64,000 bases of DNA from Fluctibacter halophilus. GTDB lineage: Bacteria; Pseudomonadota; Gammaproteobacteria; Enterobacterales; Alteromonadaceae. The notes under the pieces are model-generated. The model made no database searches. It saw nothing but the letters and a program-made list of their open reading frames with translations, and was not told where the DNA came from. How positions within the stretch are numbered: the first letter of the stretch is position 1; every line of letters begins with the position of its first letter. The stretch is taken from contig NZ_JAJEWP010000005.1 in the NCBI RefSeq assembly GCF_020687825.1, positions 225,293-289,292 of the forward strand, read 5' to 3'. The position numbers and the translations under genes are program-made. Below, in pieces: positions 18,770-27,548 of the stretch.

Positions 18770-20050
18770 ATGCCTGTCATCCGCGAATGTTATGCCGCCT
18801 TGCCGGAAACGCCGGTATATCCGACCGAACAGGGAGGACGTACTCACAACAAAATCCTGATGGGCACCTGGGCCGGTGTGGTCGAAGACAATGGCGGCGA
18901 GCGGGTGAAAGTCTCGACGGCCGGCAGAGACGGCTGGGTATACAGGGATGCGCTAAAAGATCAGATGGACCTGAAAGTGTTTTTTGTCGATGTTGGTCAG
19001 GGCGATGGATTGCTACTGGAAAGTCCCGGGTTGCGTATGTTGGTGGATGGTGGGCCGAACCAGCAGTTGTTGCGGTACCTCAAAGGCTACCAATACCGAT
19101 ATCTGCTCGGCAATCCAGGGTTTATTCAATTTGACCTGATGGTGGTCAGTCATTTCGACGCCGACCACTACAAGGGCCTGACGGCCGTGCTCAACGATCC
19201 TCTGTGCCGGGTCGATTCCCTCATACACAACGGTATTGCGCGATTTTCCACCCGTCGCGCCAGTCGGCCAGCGGGCCATGATACCGATCTGGGGCAGCGC
19301 CGTGATGATCATTTGGTCACGTCGTTTTCAGACATTGATGATGCCAGGGCGTTGTTGGCTGGCGGTGGTTTGCAACGGACTTTTGAACAGTTCTTGCGCG
19401 CAGCGGTGAATGCTCATTCGGAAGGAAGGCTGGGGGCAATGCGCCGGGTCGATCACCGTACGGGTCGTCTGCTGCAACAACAGGGACTCTCCGTAGACAT
19501 TCTCGGCCCGGTGACTGAAGACATTGCTGGCAGCACAGGCTTTCGTTGGCTGGGTGGCTCGTCCCACACCCGCAATGGCCACAGTGTAGTGCTCAGAGTC
19601 GACTATAAGCGCCCTGCGACTCAGGGACATACCTTGCTACTCGGTGGTGACTTAAACCATGAAGCACAAACCCTGTTGATGGCCCATTACCACCCTGACA
19701 ATCCGTTCAGAGTCGACGTGTGTAAAGCCTGTCACCACGGCTCGGCGGATTTCAGTGTTGGCTTTCTACAGCAGGTGTTGCCCTATGCTACGGTGATCTC
19801 TTCTGGCGACAATGAAAGTTATGCTCACCCCCGTGCAGAAGCCCTGGGCTGTGCCGGGCGGTATAGTCGAGGTGAGCAACCGCTGGTGTTTTCTACCGAA
19901 CTGGCACGCTCGGTCAGCTCCGGTGGCGATGTGTTGTACGGGATGATCAACTGCCGTTCTGATGGTCGAACGCTCATGTTTTCCCAGATGAAGGAACGCA
20001 ACAGTGGCGCCGATATCTGGGACAGCTATGTAGTGCAACGGCAGGACTAG
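18770..20050 (+). CDS. Stand-alone ComEC/Rec2-like metallo-beta-lactamase-fold protein
   Basis: A 426-residue protein without signal peptide or membrane helix. Residues 1-65 look like a small SH3-type beta domain (VYPTEQGGRTHNKILMGTWAG, then DGWVYRDALKD). The rest is a metallo-beta-lactamase fold of the ComEC C-terminal type: VFFVDVGQGDGLLLESPG at about 70-87, SHFDADHYKG at 127-136 (metal His, Asp and His), GGDLNHE at 292-298, and ACHHGSADFS near 320-329. All metal ligands seem present, so it may be a nuclease or phosphodiesterase, as proposed for free relatives of ComEC. No competence gene is near. A GAGGAAGTC ribosome site supports the ATG. It ends in a 4-base stop overlap with the LysR gene. 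Confidence 0.82.
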   Translation: MPVIRECYAALPETPVYPTEQGGRTHNKILMGTWAGVVEDNGGERVKVSTAGRDGWVYRDALKDQMDLKVFFVDVGQGDGLLLESPGLRMLVDGGPNQQLLRYLKGYQYRYLLGNPGFIQFDLMVVSHFDADHYKGLTAVLNDPLCRVDSLIHNGIARFSTRRASRPAGHDTDLGQRRDDHLVTSFSDIDDARALLAGGGLQRTFEQFLRAAVNAHSEGRLGAMRRVDHRTGRLLQQQGLSVDILGPVTEDIAGSTGFRWLGGSSHTRNGHSVVLRVDYKRPATQGHTLLLGGDLNHEAQTLLMAHYHPDNPFRVDVCKACHHGSADFSVGFLQQVLPYATVISSGDNESYAHPRAEALGCAGRYSRGEQPLVFSTELARSVSSGGDVLYGMINCRSDGRTLMFSQMKERNSGADIWDSYVVQRQD

Positions 20051-20871
20051 AAACTACTTACCAGGCGCGACAAGGTATCGATGGTATCTGAGCGGTGGCG
20101 GTAGGCCAGGCCGATTTGGCGGGTCTGATCCAGCTCGCTGATCGGTCGGAACACGATGTCCTGCTGGTCGGCGGCGTCCAACGGGATCGGGATATACGCG
20201 CAGCCCAGTCCTGCCCTGACCAACCCCATAGCGTATTCAATGGTGGTTATTCTTGCGCGAATATCGAGGCGGATATCCTGCCCCTGCAGCTTTTCCCACA
20301 GACTGTTCCAGCCTTCACATGGGGTGCGTTGAATAAACGGTTGATTGGCCAGTTGATCCAGACCGATGGTGGTTTGCAGCGCCAGTGGATGGCTGGCCGG
20401 GATTGCCAACTGGTATTGCTCCTGCCACATAGGGACGAAGTGTTCCTGACCACGACACATGTTGGCACTGATGATCCGGGCATCACACTCGGCAGTGCCC
20501 GGCACCAGGGTCAATTCCATTTGATCGATGGCGGCGGTGAACTGCTTGAGTAGTGTGCTCATCCGTGCCACGCCCAACCCTTTGATCAAGCCCAGACGAA
20601 ACGGGTAGCGCTGTTGCTTGTCACTGAAGATCTCACGAATGGCACTGGCCTGACTCAGTAAGCGCTGTGCCAGAGGGTACAGCTGTTGTCCCGCTTCGGT
20701 GGGCTTCACGCCGCGGGCACTGCGCAGAAAGAGTTGCTGGGACAACTCATCTTCAAGGTGTTTTACCGACGCGCTGATCGACGGTTGGGCAATAAAACAC
20801 TGCTTGGAGGCGGCGCTGAAGCTACCGGTGTCATACACCGCAACGAAGTAATGCAGGGAACGTAAATCCAT
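20047..20871 (-). CDS. LysR-family transcriptional regulator
   Basis: A 274-residue regulator. The N-terminal winged helix is standard (MDLRSLHYFVAVYDTGSFSA, AQPSISASVKHLEDELSQQL, LFLRSARGVKPTEAG). The C-terminal effector domain is somewhat short. It is divergent from gcdH with 126 bases between the start codons, the usual place for a LysR activator of the neighbour, so its target is probably gcdH and the two genes after it. In pseudomonads a LysR gene (gcdR) also sits beside gcdH; whether this is an orthologue cannot be told from the sequence alone. Confidence 0.9.
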   Translation of the reverse strand: MDLRSLHYFVAVYDTGSFSAASKQCFIAQPSISASVKHLEDELSQQLFLRSARGVKPTEAGQQLYPLAQRLLSQASAIREIFSDKQQRYPFRLGLIKGLGVARMSTLLKQFTAAIDQMELTLVPGTAECDARIISANMCRGQEHFVPMWQEQYQLAIPASHPLALQTTIGLDQLANQPFIQRTPCEGWNSLWEKLQGQDIRLDIRARITTIEYAMGLVRAGLGCAYIPIPLDAADQQDIVFRPISELDQTRQIGLAYRHRSDTIDTLSRLVSSF

Positions 20872-20880
20872 AGGTAATAT

Positions 20881-20893
20881 CTATAGCTTATAG
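20881..20893. promoter_or_regulatory. Inverted repeat in the LysR-gcdH gap
   Basis: CTATA-GCT-TATAG lies ten bases upstream of the LysR start in a very AT-rich gap that also has the GTTAATTAATATTATT string. It is a reasonable LysR-type binding site by position and symmetry only. Confidence 0.35.
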
Positions 20894-20997
20894 AGTTAAT
20901 TAATATTATTCCTTTAGCTATATTACCCTTATTATCATTCTGTTAACAATTGCAGAATGCCCCGGCAAGGCGCCGGTGCTCAACAGGAGTCAGTGTC

Positions 20998-22179
20998 ATG
21001 TCCTCAAAACCCGCTTTCAATTGGCAAGATCCCCTTAACCTCGACGGCATGTTGTCCGAAGAAGAGCGCATGGTGCGCGACAGCGCCCATCAGTTCTGTC
21101 AGGAACGTCTGATGACCCGGGTACTGAAAGCCAACCGTGACGAACATTTTGATCGGGAGATCATGAATGAGATGGGCGAGCTGGGCCTGCTGGGGGCGAC
21201 CTTGCCGGAAGAGTATGGCTGTGCCGCGCTGAACCACGTGGTGTATGGCCTGATTGCCCGTGAAGTTGAGCGAGTCGACAGTGGCTATCGCAGTGCCATG
21301 AGCGTGCAGTCGTCATTGGTGATGCACCCTATCTATACCTACGGCAGCGAAGCGCAGCGACAAAAATACCTGCCCAAACTGGCCAGTGGCGAGTGGGTTG
21401 GTTGCTTTGGTCTGACCGAGCCTGACTCCGGCTCCGATCCGGCTAGCATGAGTACCCGTGCGGTGAAAACAGACGGTGGCTATCGCCTGACCGGCAATAA
21501 AATGTGGATCACCAACTCGCCGATTGCCGATGTGTTCGTGGTGTGGGCCAAGCTGGATGGCGAGATCCGTGGCTTTGTGCTGGAAAAAGGCATGCCCGGT
21601 CTGAGTGCACCCAAGATTGAAGGTAAATTCTCACTGCGTGCGTCGATCACCGGTGAGATCGTGATGGACAATGTGGAAGTGGGTGAAGAGCACCTGCTGC
21701 CCAATGTCAGTGGTCTGAAGGGCCCGTTCGGGTGTCTGAATAAAGCCCGTTACGGCATTGCCTGGGGCGCTTTGGGTGCGGCTGAGTTCTGCTGGCATGC
21801 TGCCCGTCAATACACCCTGGATCGCAATCAGTTCGGACGTCCTCTGGCGGCGACCCAGTTGATCCAGAAAAAGCTGGCCGACATGCAAACCGAAATCACC
21901 ACGGGTCTGATGGCCTGTGTGCAGGCTGGACGCCTGATGGATGCGGGCCAATTGGCCCCCGAAGCCATTTCACTGATCAAGCGTAATTCTTGTGGCAAAG
22001 CACTGGACATTGCCCGCGTCGCTCGTGATATGCACGGTGGCAATGGTATCGCCGATGAATTCCACGTTATCCGCCACGTGATGAACCTCGAAGCGGTGAA
22101 TACCTACGAGGGTACCCATGATGTGCATGCCTTGATCCTGGGTCGGGCACAAACCGGTTTACAGGCCTTTTCGGTGTAA
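20998..22179 (+). CDS. gcdH: Glutaryl-CoA dehydrogenase-type acyl-CoA dehydrogenase
   Basis: A 393-residue FAD enzyme. Glutaryl-CoA dehydrogenase oxidises and decarboxylates glutaryl-CoA to crotonyl-CoA in lysine and tryptophan breakdown. Signatures: [32 protein letters not shown] (FAD and substrate), [15 protein letters not shown], and the C-terminal [18 protein letters not shown], whose Glu is the catalytic base and whose wording is specific to GCDH. The ATG at 20998 has AGGAG upstream; an earlier in-frame ATG at 20950 lacks support. The two genes downstream on the same strand are not the usual partner (a CaiB-type CoA transferase), which makes the context odd. Confidence 0.9.
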   Translation: MSSKPAFNWQDPLNLDGMLSEEERMVRDSAHQFCQERLMTRVLKANRDEHFDREIMNEMGELGLLGATLPEEYGCAALNHVVYGLIAREVERVDSGYRSAMSVQSSLVMHPIYTYGSEAQRQKYLPKLASGEWVGCFGLTEPDSGSDPASMSTRAVKTDGGYRLTGNKMWITNSPIADVFVVWAKLDGEIRGFVLEKGMPGLSAPKIEGKFSLRASITGEIVMDNVEVGEEHLLPNVSGLKGPFGCLNKARYGIAWGALGAAEFCWHAARQYTLDRNQFGRPLAATQLIQKKLADMQTEITTGLMACVQAGRLMDAGQLAPEAISLIKRNSCGKALDIARVARDMHGGNGIADEFHVIRHVMNLEAVNTYEGTHDVHALILGRAQTGLQAFSV

Positions 22180-22271
22180 CGCGTTGCCCCGGAAAGTGAT
22201 AGCGCCTGCAGCGTTTCCCCGCGCTGTGGGCGCTGCCTGTTTACTCAGCTGAAAAACCAGCAGGAGCCATC

Positions 22272-24515
22272 ATGCAAGATCGCAACGCGGTTGTTCGACA
22301 ACAATTTATCGATGCCGTCCAAGAAGGCAATTTACCCTCAGTAGATTTGCCCATGGGGCTGGCAGACACAGACCTGACGCCGGCTCAATTGGTCGACCTG
22401 TTCGAATCGCAAATCATGAGTCGTCATTTGGATTTGCGCTCCCGACAGATGCAAAAGGACGGTAACAGTTTTTACACCATTGGCAGTGCCGGGCATGAAG
22501 GCAATGCCGCCTGTGCGTTGGCTGCTCGACCCGATGATATGGCGTTTCTGCATTACCGCAGTGGGGCATTTGTGGTGCAGCGCAGCAAACAGGTTGATGG
22601 TGAAACGCCCTTGTACGACATGCTGTTGAGTTTTGCCGCTTCCAGCGAGGATCCGATATCCGGCGGTCGTCATAAAGTACTCGGCAGCAAGTCGCTGAGC
22701 ATCCCGCCGCAGACCAGTACCATTGCTTCCCATTTGCCCAAGGCGGTGGGTGCGGCGTTCAGTATTGCCTTATCGCAAAAACGTAGCGGCCAGCATCCAT
22801 TACCCAAAGACAGTGTGATCCTGTGTAATTTCGGCGATGCGTCTGCCAACCACTCGACCGCCCAAGGGGCGCTCAATACCGCGTGTTGGGCGGCGTTCCA
22901 ATCAGTGCCTTTACCCATCGTGTTTATCTGCGAAGACAACGGCATCGGCATTTCCACCCGTACGCCGAACGGTTGGATTGCAGCCAACTTCTCCCGGCGT
23001 CCGGGCATGACCTATGTGTCTTGTGACGGGCTTAATGTGCTGGATACCTACCGTCAGACTCAGCGGGCGCTGGACCTGGCTCGTCGTGCTCACAAGCCGG
23101 TGTTTCTGCACATGCGTACGGTCAGATTGCTCGGTCATGCCGGCTCGGATGCCGAGTTTGTGTACCGCAGTGCCGAGGACATTGCCCGCAACGAAGCCAT
23201 GGATCCATTGTTGTACACCGCCAAGCTGGTGATTGATGAGGGTCTGATGACACCAGAGCAGGTGGTGGCGCTGTATCTATCGGTAGAAGCGCGGGTCGAG
23301 CATGTCAGTCGTCAGGCCGCCGGGCGGCCACGACTGGAAACTGCCGAGCAGATCAAACACAGCATCATTCCGCCTTGCCGCGATGTGGCAGTTCCACCGG
23401 TGGCTGACAGTGATACCCGTGCGGCATTGTTTGCCCATGAAAAGCATAACCTCAAAAAGCCCCAGCACCTGGCCAAGCTCCTGAACTGGGCAATGATGGA
23501 TATTCTGGCCCAATACGATAACACCCTGGTGTTTGGTGAAGACGTGGGCAAGAAGGGCGGAGTCTACAACGTCACCGCAAAATTGTACGAGAAGTTCGGT
23601 CCGGCCCGGGTGATCAACACATTGCTCGACGAACAGGCTATCCTCGGTGCCGCCATTGGTCTGGCCCACAATGGTTTTATTCCAATGCCGGAAATTCAGT
23701 TCCTGGCTTATGTGCACAATGCTGAGGACCAGATACGCGGTGAGGCGGCAACCTTGCCGTTTTTCTCTAACGGTCAGTTTACCAACCCCATGGTGATCCG
23801 CATCGCCGGGCTGGCTTATCAGCGCGGCTTTGGTGGGCATTTCCATAACGATAATTCACTGGCGGTGTTTAGGGACATTCCCGGTATCGTGATCGCCTGT
23901 CCGTCCAATGGTCGTGACGCGGTGCACATGTTACGCCGCTCGGTGCAACTGGCCCACCAGGAACAGCGGGTGGTGGTGTTTATCGAGCCGATAGCGCTGT
24001 ACATGAAAAAGGATCTGCTCGAAGAAGGGGATAATGGCTGGTCGTTTGATTATCCGGCCCCGGATGAAGAGGGCATCGCGCTGAGCGAGTTTGGCCTCAG
24101 TGGTGAGGGCAAAGACGTGCTGATCATCAGCTACGGCAATGGTCACTATCTGAGCAGTCAGGCGGCCCACGATCTGGCCCAGCAGGGTATCCAGTGCACC
24201 CTGATGGATTTGCGCTGGCTAGCGCCACTGGATGAAGCCGGGATTGCGGACGCGGCGCGGGGTTATTCTCACGTGCTGGTTGTGGATGAATGCCGCCGTA
24301 CCGGCTCTATCAGTGAAGCGTTGGTGACGCTGTTGCACGAACGAATTGGCGGCCAGCAGATTGCGCGGGTGACCGCGGAAGACTGTTTTATTCCGCTAGG
24401 CAGTGCGTCTTACGCCGTACTCCCCAGCCGCGAACAGATTGTTTCCGCCGCCGTGGCCCTGGTTGGCCTTGAAGGCGATGATGACGTACTCATTCAGCAG
24501 GTATCAGGACAATGA
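22272..24515 (+). CDS. Fused alpha-beta 2-oxoacid dehydrogenase E1 component
   Basis: A 747-residue thiamine diphosphate enzyme in which E1-alpha (about 35-345) and E1-beta (about 395-735) form one chain. The ThDP motif is NFGDASANHSTAQGALN at about 187-202. An E1-alpha GHAGSDAEFVYRS block near 288-300 matches the HSTSDD-YR region of branched-chain E1. E1-beta shows VFGEDVGKKGGVYNVT, then GFGGHFHNDNS and SYGNGHYLSSQA. Typical products are acyl groups passed to a lipoyl E2, but no E2 or E3 gene lies nearby. It starts 92 bases after gcdH (AGGAG upstream) and overlaps the acyltransferase gene by 4 bases. The 2-oxoacid substrate is not known; 2-oxoadipate or a branched-chain acid would suit the neighbours. 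Confidence 0.85.
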   Translation: MQDRNAVVRQQFIDAVQEGNLPSVDLPMGLADTDLTPAQLVDLFESQIMSRHLDLRSRQMQKDGNSFYTIGSAGHEGNAACALAARPDDMAFLHYRSGAFVVQRSKQVDGETPLYDMLLSFAASSEDPISGGRHKVLGSKSLSIPPQTSTIASHLPKAVGAAFSIALSQKRSGQHPLPKDSVILCNFGDASANHSTAQGALNTACWAAFQSVPLPIVFICEDNGIGISTRTPNGWIAANFSRRPGMTYVSCDGLNVLDTYRQTQRALDLARRAHKPVFLHMRTVRLLGHAGSDAEFVYRSAEDIARNEAMDPLLYTAKLVIDEGLMTPEQVVALYLSVEARVEHVSRQAAGRPRLETAEQIKHSIIPPCRDVAVPPVADSDTRAALFAHEKHNLKKPQHLAKLLNWAMMDILAQYDNTLVFGEDVGKKGGVYNVTAKLYEKFGPARVINTLLDEQAILGAAIGLAHNGFIPMPEIQFLAYVHNAEDQIRGEAATLPFFSNGQFTNPMVIRIAGLAYQRGFGGHFHNDNSLAVFRDIPGIVIACPSNGRDAVHMLRRSVQLAHQEQRVVVFIEPIALYMKKDLLEEGDNGWSFDYPAPDEEGIALSEFGLSGEGKDVLIISYGNGHYLSSQAAHDLAQQGIQCTLMDLRWLAPLDEAGIADAARGYSHVLVVDECRRTGSISEALVTLLHERIGGQQIARVTAEDCFIPLGSASYAVLPSREQIVSAAVALVGLEGDDDVLIQQVSGQ

Positions 24516-25567
24516 CAAGCAAACAACGTGTCGTGGTGGTGTGTCCCGGACGGGGCACCTACAACAAACCGGAACTGGGCTACCTTGGGCGCTACCACAG
24601 CGACAAAACCGCGCTGCTCGAAACCATCGATGCTTACCGCCGGGATCAGGGCCAGCCATCGGTGGTGGAACTGGACAGCGCCGAGCGCTACAGCATGGCC
24701 ACCCATACTGCTGGCGAACACGCTTCTGCGCTGATCTACGCCTGTGCTGCCGGTGACTTTGCTGACATCGACCGTGACCAATATGAGATAGTTGCGGTAA
24801 CCGGCAACTCCATGGGCTGGTATATCGCCCTTGCGACCGCCGGGGCACTGTCGCCCGCCAGTGGCATTGATGTGATCAACACCATGGGCTCAATGATGAA
24901 AGACGGTGTGATTGGCGGGCAGTTGATCTATCCGGTGTGCAATGCCGACTGGCATTTAGACAGCCAGCATTTGCGCACTTTACAGCAGGCCATGCGCGAG
25001 GTGAACGCCGATGCCGCGCATCAGGTCTATGTGTCGATTCGTCTTGGTGGTTACTGGGTGATTGCTGGCAATGACAGCGGTCTGAAAGCACTGGAAAAAG
25101 TGTTGCCTCGAATTGATGATACCTATCCGATGCGTCTGCACAATCATGCCGCCTTTCACTCGCCTTTGCTGGCTGAAGTGTCCGAAAAAGGCCGCGCAGC
25201 GCTGCCGGCATCGGGTTTCAACCCGCCACAGATCCCGATGGTCGATGGCCGTGGTCATATCTGGCAGCCTCACGCCACCGATACCCAGGCGCTGTGGGAT
25301 TACACATTGGGCCACCAGGTGGTGGAAACCTATGATTTCACTCGCGCCATCGCGGTCAGTATCAAGGAATTTGCGCCGGACAAGCTGATTGTCCTCGGCC
25401 CCGGTGCCACCCTGGGCGGTGCCATTGCCCAGACACTGATCCAGCATCGTTGGTGGGAGCTGGGCCAGAAGAGCGATTTTATCGCGCGACAGAAAACCGA
25501 CCCGGTGGTGCTTGCGATGGGGATCCCCGAACAGCGGGCGCTGGCAACCGGCAAGCCTGCCGACTAA
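24512..25567 (+). CDS. FabD-like acyltransferase (malonyltransferase fold)
   Basis: A 351-residue protein of the acyl-CoA:ACP transacylase fold. It has a CPGRGTYN oxyanion strand in place of PGQGSQ, the nucleophile elbow GNSMG (Ser100), and the catalytic histidine in AAFHSPLL (His216). In true FabD the elbow is GHSLG, so the residue before the nucleophile is changed from His to Asn. The conserved Arg that binds the malonyl carboxylate is not evident, so the acyl donor may not be malonyl-CoA. It begins inside the E1 gene (ATGA overlap), so the two are coupled. No ACP gene is near. The function is open; transfer of the E1-derived acyl group is one idea. Confidence 0.72.
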   Translation: MTSKQRVVVVCPGRGTYNKPELGYLGRYHSDKTALLETIDAYRRDQGQPSVVELDSAERYSMATHTAGEHASALIYACAAGDFADIDRDQYEIVAVTGNSMGWYIALATAGALSPASGIDVINTMGSMMKDGVIGGQLIYPVCNADWHLDSQHLRTLQQAMREVNADAAHQVYVSIRLGGYWVIAGNDSGLKALEKVLPRIDDTYPMRLHNHAAFHSPLLAEVSEKGRAALPASGFNPPQIPMVDGRGHIWQPHATDTQALWDYTLGHQVVETYDFTRAIAVSIKEFAPDKLIVLGPGATLGGAIAQTLIQHRWWELGQKSDFIARQKTDPVVLAMGIPEQRALATGKPAD

Positions 25568-26268
25568 GGACTGAGGGTGATGCGGATATCGGTGAGATAC
25601 ACCGACGTGTCGCCCTCATACCCGGCATCCAGGCCAACAAACACCCATACCAGGCCCTGCGGGTCGCTGACCACTGACAACCCCTGCTGGGCCGACAGGT
25701 CGAGGGTTTTGGCCGCATAGTTGTTACTGTCACAACCGAGTTGGCTACTGCCAATATGCCCCACCACTTTGGCATCACTGCCACCACTGCTGCCGTTACC
25801 CTTGTCGGCGTTGAGGTAGTAGCCTTCGGCCTGCGGTCGCTGACTCACAGCGCCCACTTTCACCACCACCGACTCTCCCGGCGCCCCGCCAACACCGGCA
25901 CAGCCGGTACCGGCGCGGGTTAACAGTGTGACACTGGCGGTAACACGATAGTTGGTGCTCACGGGTAATCCACTGAGCGGGTAACGCAGAAACACAAAGG
26001 CATCGGCACTGGGATTATCGAACAACAGCCGATACCCCTGGCCACTGACATCATCCGGCAACGGGGCAATACCAGTGCTCAGCAGCATCTGGTCGCGCTG
26101 GCTGTCACTGACATCACTGACCGCCACCCGCCATTGACCGGCGCCGTTGTTGAAATCGGTGGTCACGGTGCGGCTACCGGGTGGGTCGATGGGGTCGCCC
26201 AGATGAATTTCGGCGCGGCAGCCCAGCAGGCTAAAGAGCATTATCGGCAGTGTCCAGAAGCGGTGCAT
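25564..26268 (-). CDS. Secreted lipoprotein of unknown function
   Basis: A 234-residue protein with a lipoprotein signal: MHRFWTLPIMLFSLLGC, with Cys17 as the lipid site. I do not recognise the mature part. It is beta-rich and resembles a carbohydrate-binding or jelly-roll module (TDFNNGAGQWRVAVSD, YRLLFDNPSADAFVFLRYPL, TNYRVTASVTLLTRAGTGCAG, and a closing VWVFVGLDAGYEGDTSVYL). Two further Cys could form a disulfide. The ATG at 26268 puts the signal peptide at the terminus; a start at 26286 is possible. It is tail to tail with the acyltransferase gene, with a 4-base stop overlap. Confidence 0.75.
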   Translation of the reverse strand: MHRFWTLPIMLFSLLGCRAEIHLGDPIDPPGSRTVTTDFNNGAGQWRVAVSDVSDSQRDQMLLSTGIAPLPDDVSGQGYRLLFDNPSADAFVFLRYPLSGLPVSTNYRVTASVTLLTRAGTGCAGVGGAPGESVVVKVGAVSQRPQAEGYYLNADKGNGSSGGSDAKVVGHIGSSQLGCDSNNYAAKTLDLSAQQGLSVVSDPQGLVWVFVGLDAGYEGDTSVYLTDIRITLSP

Positions 26269-26441
26269 GTCAGCGTCCTTGGTCATGGTCTCATACAGTA
26301 TAGATGGGTTAGCTGAGCGGGGGCTGAATGGGGATGGGTTGTTTATTTCTTAACCAATTGATTGTCACTTTCCTTTACAGAAACCTGGGAAAGTCGCCGG
26401 AATATTTAATTATTTTCAATATAAACAATCGGTTAGCGAGC

Positions 26442-26457
26442 TGGTCTGACAATTGCT
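26442..26457 (+). promoter_or_regulatory. Sigma-54-type promoter for the PEP-CTERM gene
   Basis: TGGTCT-N5-TTGCT: the invariant GG and GC are 12 bases apart, as required for -24/-12 promoters. The expected start near 26468 leaves a 35-base leader with AGGGAAAT before the ATG at 26503. Confidence 0.5.
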
Positions 26458-26502
26458 GTCGTGCAACCCGTTGTTAATTTGTTGTTGTACGTATAGGGAA
26501 AT

Positions 26503-27219
26503 ATGAAAAATACACTGTTCAAAGTCGTACTGCTCGGTACGCTGTTTGTTTCGACTCACTTGTCCGCTGCGCTGGTTACCTGGAATTTTACCGGTAGCGT
26601 GATTGTCACCCAGTCTGACGCTGACTATCAGGACACCTATTTTGACGATAATACCGGCATCCGTGTCGGCGACCGGGTGGAAGGCTCCGTCAGTTGGGAT
26701 CCTGAAGTGGACCCACTCGATAGTTGGTGGTTTGAAGATCAGATGGTGATAGAAAGTGTTTTGCGACAACCAATTGATATACAGGCGAGTTTTTTTACGG
26801 CTTCCGGCATTGAAACGCTGCATGTGAGTGGACTTGGAATCCCTTATATGATTCAAAATTGGGATCTTAGTGCGGGTATGGTCGGCTCGCCGCCCGGACG
26901 CTATGATGTGCTGTCACTCATCACCTATGAAGGTGATATTTCTGCTTACTTTCGCTTGATTGCTCCCGCGTTTTCCAACTTATTCGCGCTGGACGGTTTT
27001 AATCCTGCACCGCCCAGTCTCGACGACCTCGATTTGGGACGATTGCATTTCACTTACGACAATGACGTCACCGGTCAAGCGGACAGTGTGTTTATCCAAT
27101 TTGACTCACTGTCAGTGGCAGCGGTGTCTGAACCCTCCACTATGATGATGGCGTTGTTGGGTAGCTGGCTGTTGCTGCGCCGTGGCCGCAAACACGTTCG
27201 CAATCAGAAAACGCAATAG
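26503..27219 (+). CDS. PEP-CTERM sorting-domain protein
   Basis: A 238-residue exported protein. The N terminus is a signal peptide (MKNTLFKVVLLGTLFVST, cleavage near LSAA). The mature part is beta-rich and acidic (TWNFTGSVIVTQSDADYQDT, SVSWDPEVDPLDSWWFEDQ). The C terminus is a PEP-CTERM signal: VSEPSTMMMALLGSWLLLRRG then RKH, that is a PEP-like motif, a hydrophobic helix and a basic end, recognised by exosortase. Such proteins are usually linked to exopolysaccharide or biofilm. No exosortase is in the window. AGGGAAAT precedes the ATG. A 13-bp hairpin follows the stop. Confidence 0.88.
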   Translation: MKNTLFKVVLLGTLFVSTHLSAALVTWNFTGSVIVTQSDADYQDTYFDDNTGIRVGDRVEGSVSWDPEVDPLDSWWFEDQMVIESVLRQPIDIQASFFTASGIETLHVSGLGIPYMIQNWDLSAGMVGSPPGRYDVLSLITYEGDISAYFRLIAPAFSNLFALDGFNPAPPSLDDLDLGRLHFTYDNDVTGQADSVFIQFDSLSVAAVSEPSTMMMALLGSWLLLRRGRKHVRNQKTQ

Positions 27220-27224
27220 CAGAC

Positions 27225-27256
27225 CCAATATCAGCCCCGTGTTGGGCTGATATTGG
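27225..27256 (+). terminator. Long hairpin after the PEP-CTERM gene
   Basis: CCAATATCAGCCC pairs perfectly with GGGCTGATATTGG around a 6-base loop. There is no T tract after it, so it may stabilise the mRNA end or act as a weak terminator. It is the first of many hairpins up to 28145. Confidence 0.55.
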
Positions 27257-27332
27257 TGCTGTCTGGTGGCTGGATGCAACCTGTGGGCATTGCGGGTGCG
27301 GTTTCTGCCTTTTGAGAATACAAAAGCCGGAC

Positions 27333-27394
27333 ATTTCTCCGAATTGTCGAGGTGAAACCGAGCACTGAATCCATCCCTGGTAACGCACCCAGCC
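27333..27394. repeat. 62-base direct repeat, copy 1
   Basis: Begins ATTTCTCCGAATTGTCGAGG and ends CGCACCCAGCC. It differs from copy 2 at one base (GAGCA against GAGCG). The 23 bases before it are also related (about 17 of 23 equal). The copies are 501 bases apart. Confidence 0.95.
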
Positions 27395-27414
27395 CGACCG
27401 TCCGTTGGTCGGGC
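27392..27414. repeat. Variable hairpin after linker, copy 1
   Basis: GCCCGACC pairs with GGTCGGGC around GTCCGTT. It occupies the same place after the CACCCAGC linker as the hairpins at 27549 and 27896, but with different arms. Confidence 0.85.
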
Positions 27415-27548
27415 GTGCGAGACTGAAATGGCTGCGCGCCCTCACCATTTCCGGTCGTCTCTTACCCATGATGTGTCGTGCAGCGCTCTCGCCTATGGTC
27501 GTTTTAGTGCGTATTGAGTAAACACATCCCTGATGATCTTCACCCAGC

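Noticed and set aside
27140..27469. Minus-strand frame of 109 codons after the PEP-CTERM gene
   Set aside because: It overlaps the end of a real gene and a 13-bp hairpin, and its middle is the 62-base repeat.
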